Positions 1 through 12,341 of a stretch of 64,000 nt of DNA are shown here, in pieces. Positions within the stretch are counted from its first letter, which is position 1, and each line of letters opens with the position of its first letter. The notes below the pieces were generated by a model. It searched no databases. It was not told the DNA's origin and saw only the letters and a list, made by a program, of their open reading frames with translations. Origin of the DNA: Pseudofabraea citricarpa (Eukaryota; Ascomycota; Leotiomycetes; Helotiales; Dermateaceae); NCBI GenBank assembly GCA_029641185.1, contig JAPWGK010000006.1:248001-312000 (forward strand), read 5' to 3'. Both the position numbers and the translations under genes were made by a program.

Positions 1-2
1 CC

Positions 3-3000
3 CCCAATGAAGTTACTCCCGAGCCGCCGGAGGATACACTCAACAGCAAGCCAACTCAAGAGGAATATTTTGAGAGCACTCACAATGCAAGCAGGCCCTT
101 ACGAGTCTTGCGCAGCGCACGAAAGCGCAAAGGCGAAGCTGCTGCAATGGAGGTCTTTAACATCATGTCCCAGGTCCAGGAGCAACTAGCATCCGCAGTA
201 AACCTAGACTCTTTCCTGAAGATCTTGGTTGGGGTAGTAAAGGAATTGACGGGGTTCCATAGAGTGATGATATACCAATTTGACGCCGCCTTTAATGGCC
301 GAGTAGTGACCGAACTCGTTGATCCCCGAGCAACGAAAGATCTTTATAAGGGTCTTAACTTTCCGGCATCTGATATCCCAAAACAAGCTCGAGATATGTA
401 CAAGGTCAACAAGGTGCGATTGTTATACGATCGAGACTTGGAGACTGCGAGACTCGTTTGCAGGACCGTTGACGACCTGGAAACACCTTTAGATCTGTCG
501 TAAGTTGAAACTCTCACTGACTTCTGTCCCCCACTCACCTTTTTCTTAGTTATTCATACCTTCGTGCTATGTCTCCTATACACATAAAGTATCTTGCCAA
601 TATGGCTGTTCGGTCTTCTATGTCAATTTCCATCACTGCCTTCGGTGAGCTGTGGGGTCTTATTGCGTGCCATTCTTATGGATCCAAAGGTATGCGTGTA
701 TCTTTCCCTATCCGAAAGATGTGCCGTCTTGTCGGTGATACAGCATCGAGGAATATTGAGAGATTATCATATGCCTCTCGACTTCAGGCTCGAAAACTCA
801 TCAATACTGTACCTACCGAGACGAACCCTGCGGGGTATATAACGGCTTCATCAGATGATCTCCTCACACTGTTTGATGCCGATTTTGGCCTTCTATCCAT
901 CCGGGGGGAAACAAAGATTCTCGGTAAATTGGAACACTCACAAGAAGCCTTGGCCATGTTAGAGTATTTGAGATTACGAAAATTGACCTCTGTCGTAACC
1001 TCCCAAGATATCAAAGCCGATTTCCCAGACATTCGCTACTCTCCTGGATTTACCGTCATTGCTGGCTTGCTTCTTGTGCCTCTCTCAGTCGGAGGAACCG
1101 ATTTCATTGTATTCTTTAGGAAAAGTCAGATCAAGGAAGTAAAGTGGGCAGGCAATCCTTACGAAAAGTTCGTCAAGGAAGGAACAGAAGGTTATCTGGA
1201 GCCCAGGAAGAGTTTCGCGACATGGAGGGAGACTGTCATTGGCAAATGCCGTGATTGGAATGAAGAGCAGATTGAGACGGCTGCAGTTCTATGTCTTGGT
1301 AAGTAGATCTGCAATATCTCTTGCTCTTCTCGGAATATCTCATATAGACTTCACATATAAACTAACAAATCACCTTAGTCTATGGGAAATTCATCGAGGT
1401 CTGGCGTCAGGTAAGAAATCATAAAATACTCGTCTACAACGATTGCTGATCCAGACACAGAAAGAAGCTGCTTTACAGAGTAGCCAACTGACAAAGTTGT
1501 TACTGGCCAATTCTGCTCACGAGGTCAGAACTCCACTAAATGCAATCATCAATTATCTTGAGATTGCTATGGAAGGTGCTTTGGACCAAGAGACCAGAGA
1601 AAATTTGTCTAAATCCCACTCTGCATCGAAGTCTCTGATTTACGTCATCAACGATTTGCTCGATCTGACCAACACAGAAGAAGGCCAGGATCTGATTAAA
1701 GATGAAATTTTCGATTTGCATTCCACGCTCCACGAAGCCACTGATCAGTTCGTAGGTGACGCAAAGCGAAAAGGTCTTGTGTATGAAGTTGTGGTAAATC
1801 CTGGCGTGCCACAATCCGTACACGGAGACCAGCGACGAGTTCGGCAAATAATCAGTAACATTACTGCAAATGCTATGCAACATACCACTAATGGCTGGGT
1901 AAAGGTTGAGCTATGGCGTGCTGATCTGGCAGGCCAAAAAGTCGTTATAGAGATCGTGGTATCGGATTCTGGCGTCGGCATGTCTAATCAGAAACTTGAT
2001 GCCCTGTTCAGAGATCTCGAACAAGTATCATCAGACTCAGCAGATATTTTCGAAAAGGAGTCGGAGCCTAACGATGGATTTTCGAAGGACAATCGCGCAC
2101 TTGGATTAGGTCTTGCTATAGTGGCGAGAATTGTGCGTAACATGGACGGCCAATTACGACTGAAATCCGAGGAGGGCAAGGGATCACGTTTTGTGATCCA
2201 ACTGCCCTTTGATCTTCCGGAAGATGGTGCAGAATCCACTTCAGATACCACATCCATGCAACAAACTGGATCTCTCAATCTACCGATGGCAACTCCACCG
2301 CCAGCGCCAGCGGAAGGGGAGGTTATGCTTGTGGATAAGGGAAGCTCTTTGAGAGCTGATGGGATCAGTCGCAAGATGAGCGCAGAAGATGTCCAAAGTA
2401 TTCAAAGTTTCAAGAGTGGTTCTAGCAATAGGAGTAACAAGAGTGCCAAGAGCGATGTAGACAGACTGATTGATGCTATATCGGGTCCCCTGACTGTTGG
2501 TGGCGACTCGGAGCCGGAGCCAAGACAACATCGGTCTAACAGTAAAGGCAGTTCGCACAGCCGCCTGAGCGTGGGTAGTCTACCAGGTGTTCAAGGGCCT
2601 TCTAAAAACACCCAGGAACGACCAAGTAGTCTTGTGCGAGCAAAGTCTTTTGGGTCTGTACCAGAACACCTTCGCTCGGCCCAGGAGGGACCACCGGGAT
2701 CGGAATATGTAACCGACAACAAAACTTCATTAAAAGCTATCAGGATGCCAGATGAATTCCAAGACAATGAAGAAACACATCAACCACCTACCGCCTCTCG
2801 TGTCTTGTTCGACCTATCAGACAAGAGAGAAGGAGAGAGAGCATTGAAGTCTCGCCACGATAACGCTGATCACCTTCAAGTGCTCGTGGCCGAAGATGAC
2901 CCAGTTAACAGCCGTATCATCAGGAAGAGGTTGGAAAAGAGCGGCCATGAGGTTTACCACACTATAAATGGAGAAGAATGTGCAAGTGCTTATGGAGAGA

Positions 3001-3653
3001 AGGCTGCGTTCTTTGATGTGGTACTTATGGATATGCAGGTAAGTCATACGGTAAAATTTCAGTATACAGGACTAAATATGCATCAGATGCCCATAGTCGA
3101 TGGTCTTACCTCGACAAAGATGATTCGATCCTTCGAAAAATCTCACCGATTCAGTAGTCTTTCCTCCCGAGCAGCGAAGAATGGCAGAGTACCTATTTTT
3201 GCGGTGTCTGCATCACTTCTTGAGCGTAATGTTCATACATACATCGATGCTGGTTTTGATGGGTGGATTCTGAAGCCGATCGATTTCAAAAGACTCAATA
3301 CACTACTAGCTGGTATAGTTGACGATGAAATACGAAACACATGTATATACCAACCAGGAAACTGGGAGGGCGGTGGCTGGTTCCAACGAAGACAGCCTAG
3401 TATCCTACGTGCATCAACTTTCCCGTCCGGCACTACACCAGTTCAAAATCCACCACAAACAGGACCAGAAACTCCACTAGAAGACGACGTGAGTGAGGAA
3501 TCGGGGACCACCGTCAAGCCAATGTCTGCGTTGGGGAAATCACCAACACAAGATACCGGGCTTGGAAGCGAGGAAGTGGAAGTAGATGCAGAACTGCCGC
3601 CCGTTGGAGAAGTGGTAGAAGAAGTCACAGAAGAGACAGAAGAGGAATCATGA
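3..3653 (+). CDS. Fungal phytochrome, hybrid histidine kinase (5' truncated by window edge)
   Basis: Red/far-red photoreceptor histidine kinase. The reading frame is already open at base 3, so the N-terminal PAS part, where fungal phytochromes carry the chromophore cysteine, lies upstream. Exons: 3-499, 550-1298, 1379-1410, 1455-3038, 3087-3653. Order of domains: GAF with the PASDIPKQAR signature, PHY region, HisKA with H-box SAHEVRTPLNAI, HATPase (N-box near ITANAMQH, G-box DSGVGMS and GLGLAIV), a low-complexity serine-rich linker, then a C-terminal receiver with the acidic pair EDD and the phosphoacceptor in LMDMQ. The last intron (3039-3086) is 48 nt and stop-free. Removing it restores MDMQMPIVDG, the usual receiver motif. 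The acidic tail after the receiver is poorly conserved in such proteins. The family is confident; the exact linker length is taken from the open frame. Confidence 0.93.
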
Positions 3654-4414
3654 CTATCACCTAGGCCAACACACTAACAGTGATTCGACTATAGGACAGC
3701 AAAACGGGGTGGAACCAAGAGACTAGATGGAGGGTTGGTCGTAGAATTCCTACGAATCTTTGATGTGTACAATGGAGAGGTTGGAGCTTTCTCCATGTTT
3801 ATGATAATATGGTAGTAGGAGTTTGAAGGCGCATAGATACGAAGGTTACTTCGGCGGATTCACTTTGGTCTGGCATTGATAGAAAGCCGAGCGCTTCAAG
3901 GCGCGGCGGCATTACAAGTCACAACATTCGTACTGTACCCCATACACAATTATGACAGCATGGTCTGTACTAGTAATTTTTATATGCGCTGTAGGAGTCA
4001 CCTAGATAGTTAGCACCAGACAGGACCCGAAGACAAAAGAGGAGAGCCTTGCTCGTTCAACGATTTCAATTCTCGTGTTTTTTTATTTTATATCTAACGT
4101 GCATGCTAGACCCAGGTAGGCTTTGGTTGATGGCCGCCACAGAGCCTTGCTTCCTCCCTTATCCATCTCTGAGAATGATGAGCCACACTGCTACTGCTTC
4201 CTCCTCCTTCTTTTCCAAGAAATTTTGTAAGTACTGCTTCGGATTCAAGAAGGTACATAAAAATTCACTTCCCTTAGAAGTCTAGGTAGGTAAGCCTCTG
4301 TGGCCTTGCCAAGTGAGCAGGATAGGTCTTGAAGCACTGCGGGCTACATGGAGATAAACCAAATGGAGGACCGCGCCATCTCAGCTGTGCCTAGGTAGTG
4401 GGTGGGTGGGTTTT

Positions 4415-4790
4415 GTTGCACGTCGGACTTCAGCAGCTCAATCGCTGTACGCGGAATAACGGATTTGAGTAGTCACGTGGGTTAACCACCAGCGAACAGT
4501 TCTGTTGCATATCGGACTTCAAGAAAATTATCGCTCCACGCGGGATAAAGGATTAGGGATTGGGGGTTGGAGTAGTCACGTGTGCTAACTAGGTAGTCAA
4601 TAGTTTCGTTGCATGTCGGACTTCAGAAGTTTTTTCGCTCTCCGTGGGATAACGAATTGGAGTAGTCACGTGTGCTGACTAGGTAGTCAATAGTTTCGTT
4701 GCATGTCGGACTTTAGAAGTTTTTTCGCTCTCTGTGGGATAACGAATTGGAGTAGTCACGTGGGTTAGCCACCAGTGAATAGTTCTGTTG
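4415..4790. repeat. Tandem repeat family A, four units of about 90 bp
   Basis: Units begin with GTTGCA followed by a TCGGACTT block at 4415, 4504, 4608 and 4698, and a fifth truncated start lies at 4787. Spacing is 89, 104, 90 and 89 bp; the longer unit has an extra run near 4550-4565. Each unit ends in AGTCACGTG, giving CACGTG palindromes at 4474, 4577, 4667 and 4757. Units three and four are nearly identical, which suggests recent duplication or gene conversion. The function is unknown. Confidence 0.85.
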
Positions 4791-5370
4791 CATGACGGCG
4801 CTGGCTCTGGTTAACTCGGGCTCGGGCCCATCTGAATGCTATAGTAGGACCATACGACTCAGCATCGCCTATACACATCCCCTATGTTTCATTGCGTTCC
4901 GCGCTTTCCAGGGCGTCGTACCTAGCAGACTGCTCGCTCCACTTATGGCCTGGTCTTTTCTAGTTGATCAGCTGGAGTTTCAAGGATGTTGGAGATTCTG
5001 GGGTACTATTATGTTACATGATGAATCAATTGCTGCACATCTTTATATCGGCGTGCCCAAGTGTCTGGGTTTTCTTGAGTTGCACTGCGACTTTTATTGC
5101 ATGCCTGATTTTTGGGATCCATCACAGAAGCTAATCTTGATATCTATTGAAGGAATTCTAATAATAAGTTGCTGTTATTATTTGAAAGGCCACTGTTGAG
5201 ATGATCCTATAGAGCTATCTACACTTCTCACTTTCATCAGAATCAAAAGCCGCTTAGTGTGTTGAACTTTTGTAGAGGTATGGAATAGCAGAGCCGTGCT
5301 GGCGAATATATAAGAGATACCCTCTTGTGAAGTGTACCTCAGAGGTGAATTGGATCCATATTGATATTTT

Positions 5371-5665
5371 GCTGCATGACGAACTTCCTGCCAAGAATAG
5401 ATCAGCGCCACTACTTGAGTGTTATTATATTCACTGTTGCCTCTTTACTTCGTTGCATGCCGGACTTCTTGCCAAGAATAGATCGGAGCCTTCAGAGTAG
5501 TTCTCCTCGAGTCTTATATTCACTGTTACCTCTTTTGTTGCATGACGGACTTCTTGCCAAGAATAGATCGATCAGCGGCACTACTTGAGCCTTATATTCA
5601 CTGTTGCCTCTATACCTACCTGGGTACCTTCGTTGCATGTCGGACTTTTCGCCAAGATATATAGA
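5371..5665. repeat. Tandem repeat family B, four units of 81-95 bp
   Basis: Units start at 5371, 5452, 5537 and 5632 with GTTGCATGnCGGACTT or a close variant, followed by TTGCCAAGAATAGATC and later by a TTATATTCACTGTT block. The 16-bp start is the same core as family A (4415-4790), but the rest of the unit differs. The shared core therefore appears about nine times in 1.3 kb. Confidence 0.8.
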
Positions 5666-6092
5666 TGCTAGGAATGACATTCTTCTGCCTTATCTATCTA
5701 TCAAGTCAGGAAATCAACATCAATTAGGTGGCAATGTTGATAGTGTAGACAGTCACGGTTATCTTCTTTCGGGGGGTCGCAAAATATACTCACATACGTG
5801 ACTCGACATATACCCTTAAACTCGTCCTTCATTATATCTGCAAATGGAATTTATTCAGTCATGTAAAGTGATAAGGGAACGTCATGTTGTAAAGTGTTGT
5901 CAGAAGAAATGTCTGGAGCCCGTCGCTTAACTTTCACCTCAATCATTGCTCGTTTAACACAGAAGTACGTTCGACAACAGAAATTCAAACATGTGTTGAG
6001 ATGAAACAAAATCGTTCTAAATTTTCCTACCTAATAAATAAGTCCAACAGTGCTATGCTATCTACGCTGTGATTCAAATTCATGCCGACTAT

Positions 6093-9000
6093 TTAGTACA
6101 CTTCAAGCACATATCTCAGTTCCTCCTTCAACTTCTCAATCTCCTTCTTAGGATCAACCTTCTTGCCCTCTGCCTTAGCATCTCTGGCAATAGCCTCCTC
6201 CAAAACCTCAGTAACATCTGGAACAGGCCAAGTAGGACCGCAGAGGTAGAAAGCACCCTCTTCCTTGATGTAGGCCTTGATGATGTCACTGATCGTCTGT
6301 CGCATACGATCTTGGATGTAGATCTTCTCGGGTTGATCACGAGAGAAAGCACGACCAAGAAGGGTGATGACGCCAGCATCTTGATATGCCTCCCACTCCT
6401 CACCATACAAGTACTCCTCGCGTTGATGACGGGATCCCATGTAGAGAAGGATGGATCCGATCTCCTTGCCTTGTGCCTTTTGCATGGCTCGGTATTGAAC
6501 GAAAGCACGGAAAGGAGCAAGACCTGTACCGAGACCCGCCATGATGAGAGGTGCAGTATCCTTGACTGGGAGCTTCATAACAGAAGGCTTGACACTAGCA
6601 GTGACCTTGGCACCAATTGGAAGTTGAGACAAATAACGGGTGGCTTGTCCGAAGCGATCACGTCCCTTAGGGTCAACCCAGCTTACAACAACGATCATGA
6701 GAGCAACAGTAGATGGGCCAACCATTTGACTGGATGCGATGGAATACTCTCTTCTCTTCATTGGGCTGACAATGCGGGCAATGTCATGAAAGCTTGGATG
6801 AGCAGACTTGAACTCAAGCAGAACGTCGGCATAAGTAATGGTGTCAACCTCGGCACGTCGCTTGAATTCGTTGGCACCTTCTGGTCCACCCAAGGTGAGG
6901 AGCTCCTTCTTCTCCTTGTCATCAGATGCGAATTCAGCAAGCGATTCGTAGAATCTCTTTGGTGGTTTGCCGAAGATGTCGATATTCTGAATAAGCGACT
7001 GGAAGACGGTTCGGGTTTCGAGAGCAGCAGGATCCTCACGAGAAGGAACTTCAACGACGTCCTCGGCATTCAGGCCATAGAAGCTCATGAACTCATTAAC
7101 TTCATCAACATTGTTTTCCGCATGAATTCCAAGAGCCTCGCCAATATTGTACTTGAGTCCAGACTCGCCAAGGTCAAATTCGATGTGGAAAATGTTTCTG
7201 TCGTAGGTGGCTGGGGTCAAACGACGGTTTTCCTGGACAGTAATCTCGAAGGTCTTGGTTGGGAGATCAGGTCGCAGAGCAGTTTGTGTGCCATATGCCT
7301 CCTTGAAAGCAAGACCCTTAGCGGCAGATTGCCAATCCCGAAGGAGAGATGGTAGCTCAACCTCCTCCTTCTCAAAGCCAGTGAAGCTGTTCGAATTGAT
7401 TGTCCGTGGCAAATCAGGGACTTCAACATCAACCTCGACTTCAGACCACGATTCAGGAATCTCTATCTCTCTGAGAGCCTTTTCAAGATCTCCTGCGGCC
7501 TCCTTCAGGCGAGCACCGTTTCCGAGAGCAGCAAGCTTGCCAAGAGCGGAGCTCAACAACTCTGGACGAGCAACCTTGAGGAATGCCAATTCAGTGATAT
7601 AGGTCTCCGCAGTAGCATCATTTTCAACAGTGGCGGAAAGGGCTGGGTCAAGAACAAACAATTGGATCTCCTTGAACTTGATATCGTTTCGGAAAGCCGC
7701 TGGTAATCTCTTTTCCAGGTCTTCATCCTTCGCACCTGGAAGCTTGACGATAAGCTTACCGCCTGTCTTGATGTTCTTAAGAATGCCAATCTCCTTGATG
7801 AGTTTCTCCTCACCAACAATTACAACATCAGCAGCCTCAATTGGGTAAGGAGCCTCCATTGACTTCTTGGAGCTGCGAATATCAGTCCGCACAGTACCGC
7901 CTTGGACCAGGTTGTCGTGGGTCTGATTTAGCAGAATGTTGCTAGCAGAATCACTTGAAAGGAGCTTGCTAATAGCTGCAGGAGCAGTGGTAGCAGCAGA
8001 GTCCTCAACATCCCAAAATGTGTATTGCTGAACCTGATCAGCAATCAACAACTGAAGGGTCTCATCCTCATCGGAAGTCTTGTGGGGGAAGATTGCGGCC
8101 ATGGAACTTGGCGTAAATGTTTGTTCCCGTGAGTATTTAATGTCAATGACTGAAGGAGCAGTTGCCCACTTTTCAGCGAACACCGTGGCGACAAGAACAT
8201 CTTCGTAGAGGCTGGAATGAATAGAAGTATCCTTGACAGCTGTCTCGTCTACAACCTGTCCGAGGACTGCAATTGATCGGACGCTGCTCGGGATGGCCTT
8301 CAAGAAAGCTTCCTCGGCAAAGGGTCGGTAGACACGAACATTGATAACACCAACCTTGGCACCATCACTGGCGAGCTTGTTCGCAACTTGAGATGCCAAA
8401 GATGCCTCCACTGTTCCGAAGACGACCAAAATGGTCTCGGGTTCATCATGACCCGAGTACTCAAAAAGTTCATAGGATGTACCCAGTTCGTTGTTGAAGG
8501 CACTCAGAAGATGGGCTAATTTATTCTCTGCAGTGGATCGCTTGCTAAGTGTGGTCAACGATTCCGACACAGTTTTGTAAGCTTCATCTAGCCCAGTCTG
8601 GTTTAGTGCATCAACGACTCGCACCGTATTGCGCCCAACATTTATGCCATCATAGATGTGGATCGTTGGTAGAACGGTTGCGAGTAAAGTCGCAAACAAG
8701 GCCATGTGCTGGGTCTCGAAAGCCGAAGAGCTGGAGACGAGTCCAAGTCCAAGCTCCTCAGCAATTGTCAAGGCCGAGGCATAGTCCGTGACGAGGCCAC
8801 TGGAGGAACCAGGCGCATAGTCAACAGCAGCAACATGAGCCACAAATGGGTTTGCGACAGAGTATAGCAAAGACAATTGGTCAAGGGCGGCACGCAGGTT
8901 GTGTAAACTAGAGGAAGATGCCAGCAGGGACTGGGGAATATGTCGCTTGGCCAGATCAAAGTCCTTGGAGAACATGTATCCAAGAGCGATGGAGCCCGCA

Positions 9001-9472
9001 CCCGTGCGGGTTTGCATTGGGGACACATTTGTGGTATAACCATTGGCATTCGATGTCTGCGCGGCAGACCAATTCTTGACAGCAATGTCCAAATCATAGG
9101 ACTCGGGCGAGTAGGAAAAGATCTTGTCGGATAGGGCATATGCGACTTGTTGAATGAGAACCTGCGCCGTCACGTAGGTGGGACCATTGATCGAGGAAAA
9201 AGGAATTGGTTGACCGAATGGCAAACTCGAGGACTTCGAGGCGAAGGGTTTTGGCGACGATGCGCCCTCTTCGATATTCCATCTACTATCCAGTACTTCA
9301 CCCCCGAATGGCTGTTGCTTTACAATTCAGTCATGGTCGCATACATGGAGGGGCATCTCCGACTTACAGTAGATTTCTTGGGCGACTCGAGGACCGACAT
9401 GGCGTCGTCTGCTTTTCTCTTGATTCCCTTGGAGACGTCGAACTCCAAGTCCAGGTCCATAGCTTCACCCAT
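6093..9472 (-). CDS. MET10: Sulfite reductase [NADPH] flavoprotein alpha subunit
   Basis: Electron-input subunit of assimilatory sulfite reductase. It passes NADPH electrons through flavin to the sirohaem subunit for reduction of sulfite to sulfide. The predicted protein is 1107 residues. An N-terminal pyruvate:ferredoxin oxidoreductase-like part (FSSINGPTYVTAQ, TRTGAGSIALGY) is followed by the flavoprotein reductase module with the FAD motif RREYSIASSQ, GLGTGLAPFRAF, and an NADPH-binding end (LYMGSRHQREEYLYGEEW, GAFYLCGPTWPVPDV). This is the normal fungal Met10 layout. Exon 1 is 9368-9472, starting MGEAMDLDLEFD. An intron at 9312-9367 (56 nt) leads into exon 2, 6093-9311. A second in-frame acceptor 6 nt upstream would add two glutamines. 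The ATG at 9472 was chosen because a stop lies between it and the exon-2 frame, so the intron is needed. It is convergent with nothing nearby. Confidence 0.93.
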
Positions 9473-9870
9473 ATTTGACCAGATCGCAGGAGCAGGAAAA
9501 ATAAACTAGAGCGGGTGGCAGAAACACAAAGCGCAGGGAAATGAAACAAGTCAAAGTTCTGAGGCTTGACTTGGGATGATCGAGACGAGATGTAAGGGAA
9601 AATGTAGGGAAGACGGCGGCGAATGAAAATGGAAGCAATACTAACCTTAAGGGTACTTAGCGGTTTGAAGGTTGGGATGGTTTCTCAGCAGATGGCAATT
9701 CCACGGATCTGGGCCATCTGGGTGCAAAGATTTGTCCAAAGGTTGATTATCTGGAGAGAAAATGTGATGTCGCCATCAAACGTGACGCTATGGCCCCGGT
9801 CCAGGTTTTTCCGCCGGGGCCTCGTCCGAGAACGGCATTGGCTAGTGGGATTTAGCCATTTAATGCGCCG

Positions 9871-9877
9871 TCACGTG
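9871..9877. promoter_or_regulatory. TCACGTG palindrome upstream of MET10
   Basis: TCACGTG lies about 400 bp upstream of the MET10 start, in the 701-bp gap between MET10 (5' end) and the AIF-like gene (3' end). Cbf1-type factors bind TCACGTG upstream of yeast MET genes. A role here is inference, and the same palindrome occurs in front of non-sulfur genes in this window. Nothing else is seen in 9473-10173. Confidence 0.35.
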
Positions 9878-10173
9878 GGTTGGCGCCATCGCGACAACAG
9901 AAAGACCGAGGCTGCAAGGGGAAAGAAGCCTCGAGACGGGGGACAATAGACTATCTTAAATTTAAACTTCTTTTCTTACAACCAACACAGCACAGCACAG
10001 CATAACACGGCATGAAAACCCTAAATAATTGCTTTGTATTTAGGTATGCCGCAATATCTCAAACTAACAAAAGAGACACAATAACAATCCCCACCTCTAT
10101 CAACGCCAATATCTCCATTTCCCTCTAAGCGACGAGTTGGTCTACAGGTAACCACATATTCAAGTCTAACCAT

Positions 10174-11582
10174 TCATGCCGTTGTTTTATTTTCATACTC
10201 AGGGTCTACGAAAGGCCTCGCTCCATTCATCGTCCAAGCCTGTTTCGAGTCGAGAGCAATCTGCTTCTTACCCGGGAACAGGAACTCATGGCCGCCGTCT
10301 TTGAAATATGTTACGCCCTCCAACTGTGAAAAAAAAAAGTATGGATTAGCTTCTCTTCAGAACAACAGACACACACTGAAAACACCCCCCAAAAGAAAAC
10401 CACACGTCTTACCAGGCCGAGAGTCAGATTGATGCCCGATTCGAAGAACGAGAACGAGCGATACTCCTTAAGCGGCTGCCTCTTGATGGCTCTCACAATA
10501 TTCTGCCCAACAACACTGGCTTGGATCCCGGCAGTTCGTCCCATCTTCACACATCCCGTCTCCGCAACATCGCCTAAAGCGAAGACGTTCGCAAAGGTTG
10601 TGTCGTCAACTTGGAGCGTCTTCTTGACGAGGACCGTTCCGCTGCTGGAGATCAAAGACGGAGACAGAGTCGCGACTATGTCAGACGCCGGTTTCTGCCC
10701 GGTGCATTTGATCTACATCGAATTAGTATGAAGCCTAAGGAGAAGAAAGATCCTTCGCGATGGGAGACTTACGAATAGATCGCACGAGATCATCTTGCCA
10801 GACTTCAGATTAATAATAGATGGAGTTTCCTTTCCCGCATCCTCGGAAACCCTCTCTCCTAGGTGAACATCTACGCCCAAGAGCTGCAATCTCTCTAAAG
10901 CATACTCATGCAGTCTAGGACCAAAAGTATTTAGCAATCTCTCTCGGGAATGGATCAAGGTGACGTTCTTCTGCGGATACTTAGACTTCGCATCTGAAGC
11001 GAGCTCGACTCCCACAGCTCCACCGCCAACGATCACCAGATCCCGGGCATCACGGATATCCTTCTGCATACGGCGGAACAGCTCTGTGCCATCTCGTTTC
11101 TCTTCTAAATTCGAACCCCATGGCGGAGCGCCTGTTGAGCCGGTCGCTAAGGCAAGGTATGCATACTCAAACTCCGTCCCATCCTGCAACGTCACTTTCT
11201 TCCCATCGATCGATAGAGCAGTTCCACGACAGAAAAGCAACGATCCGTTCGGTAGTGCTGCGAGCCCTGGGCCGTATGGGATGAAAGCCTTATGCTCGTG
11301 GTCGTCCACGACCGAGACCCGAGGAAAGATCCAGGTGAAGTTGAAATGCGATCTCTTCTCGATGAGCACGACACGGTAGCCTGTAGGTAAGCTGTTGGCT
11401 AGCTGATCCGCAAGCATCAGTCCGGCGTATGATCCACCGATCACAACAATATTCCGAGGGTTCGGGACCACCTTGTACGTGTGTCGATGAATTCGCGCTT
11501 GGATGAGGAAGACGAGTCGCCCGACGAACAGGGGAAATACATCGCCGAACATTCTCACGTACGATAGAAATCTAGAAGACAT
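10174..11582 (-). CDS. AIF-like FAD/NAD(P)-dependent oxidoreductase
   Basis: Predicted 419-residue pyridine nucleotide-disulphide oxidoreductase of the AIF/AMID (NDH-2-like) type, probably reducing a quinone or a similar acceptor. Exons on the minus strand: 10773-11582, 10413-10712, 10174-10323, with introns of 60 and 89 nt. Visible motifs: an N-terminal hydrophobic stretch, the first dinucleotide fold VVIGGSYAGLMLADQLA, the second fold VIVGGGAVGVELASD, and the FAD motif VFALGDVAETG. The C-terminus (FLFPGKKQIALD) is on the last exon. It is transcribed away from the MFS carrier at 12342, across a 759-bp shared upstream region. Substrate and partner cannot be told from sequence. Confidence 0.88.
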
Positions 11583-12341
11583 GGTGGGAAAAACACTTCT
11601 GGTAAAGAAGTATGGAGATGGTGTATCACCAGCGCGCCGTACGACTTACATATAAGTCCAACGCGTCCGGAACCCCGTCAGCCGTCCTCCGAGAGGCAGC
11701 AACATTCGTAGGTCTTTAAGACATCAGCAACTAATACAAATATCCTGGTTATGTGAACCAGACGTATGATTTGCTCTGAGTACGAGATACGAAATCATAC
11801 TTTTGAAACTCCGTGCTTCGGCAGCGGATATATACTTCACGGGGCCGAGTGCGGCCATAACTGAAGATTAAGCGACGGCCCTGAAATAATCGCCGCGCCG
11901 AAGCATTCAGGGGTCGCCAAGGCGGCTTCGGCTCTGGGGTAGCAAGCTACAAGCATACTCGGCAGGAAAGCTTTTCTACTCCTTGGATTAGAGTGGAGCA
12001 TTGGAGTTGATATGTTCTAAATGGCTCTGGTCTGCAGGGTAGATGGTATTGATTATTGATCATATCTCACCTAAAAGTGTTAGATAATCCAGCATAGTTC
12101 ACATCGCTTCGCGGCGCTCTGAGTTTGTTTTGATGGTCCGATGAGAAGCATGCTATGGAAACACGATATAAAATTGAGAGGAATGATCCTCCTGTGGCTA
12201 TTCTTTCCAACCCATTTAGATATTCGACGCAATAGAAGCATACTTCTTCTACTTCTCTCATTAAAGGGCAATTCTCTTCCGGTTTTCTCTTGCAGTTTTA
12301 TTTGTAATCTTTGAAAAAGCGAGCGATATATCAACTCCATT
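11583..12341. other. Divergent intergenic region, AIF-like gene / MFS carrier
   Basis: This 759-bp stretch separates two divergently transcribed genes and must hold both promoters. No gene, RNA or clear regulatory motif was recognised. Short open frames on the minus strand near 12080-12622 overlap the carrier exons and are not supported. Confidence 0.6.

Larger units (their letters stand above)
3654..6092. other. Gene-free 2.4 kb interval with degenerate repeats
   Basis: No convincing gene is seen between the phytochrome stop and the MET10 stop. Open frames here, such as a 135-codon one at 4792-5199 (+), have no recognisable domain and run through repeat sequence. The interval holds two tandem repeat families described separately. 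The last 300 bases before MET10 are its 3' flank. Confidence 0.7.

Noticed and set aside
4792..5199. 135-codon plus-strand frame
   Set aside because: It begins in a repeat unit, has no domain, and has cysteine/leucine-rich composition typical of chance frames in AT-rich DNA.
4415..5665. CRISPR-like array
   Set aside because: Units are 81-104 bp with diverged interiors and no constant short repeat with unique spacers; the surrounding DNA is eukaryotic.
6069..7355. 428-codon plus-strand open frame
   Set aside because: It is antisense to the MET10 reductase module, whose domains are unmistakable. The plus-strand product has no domain.
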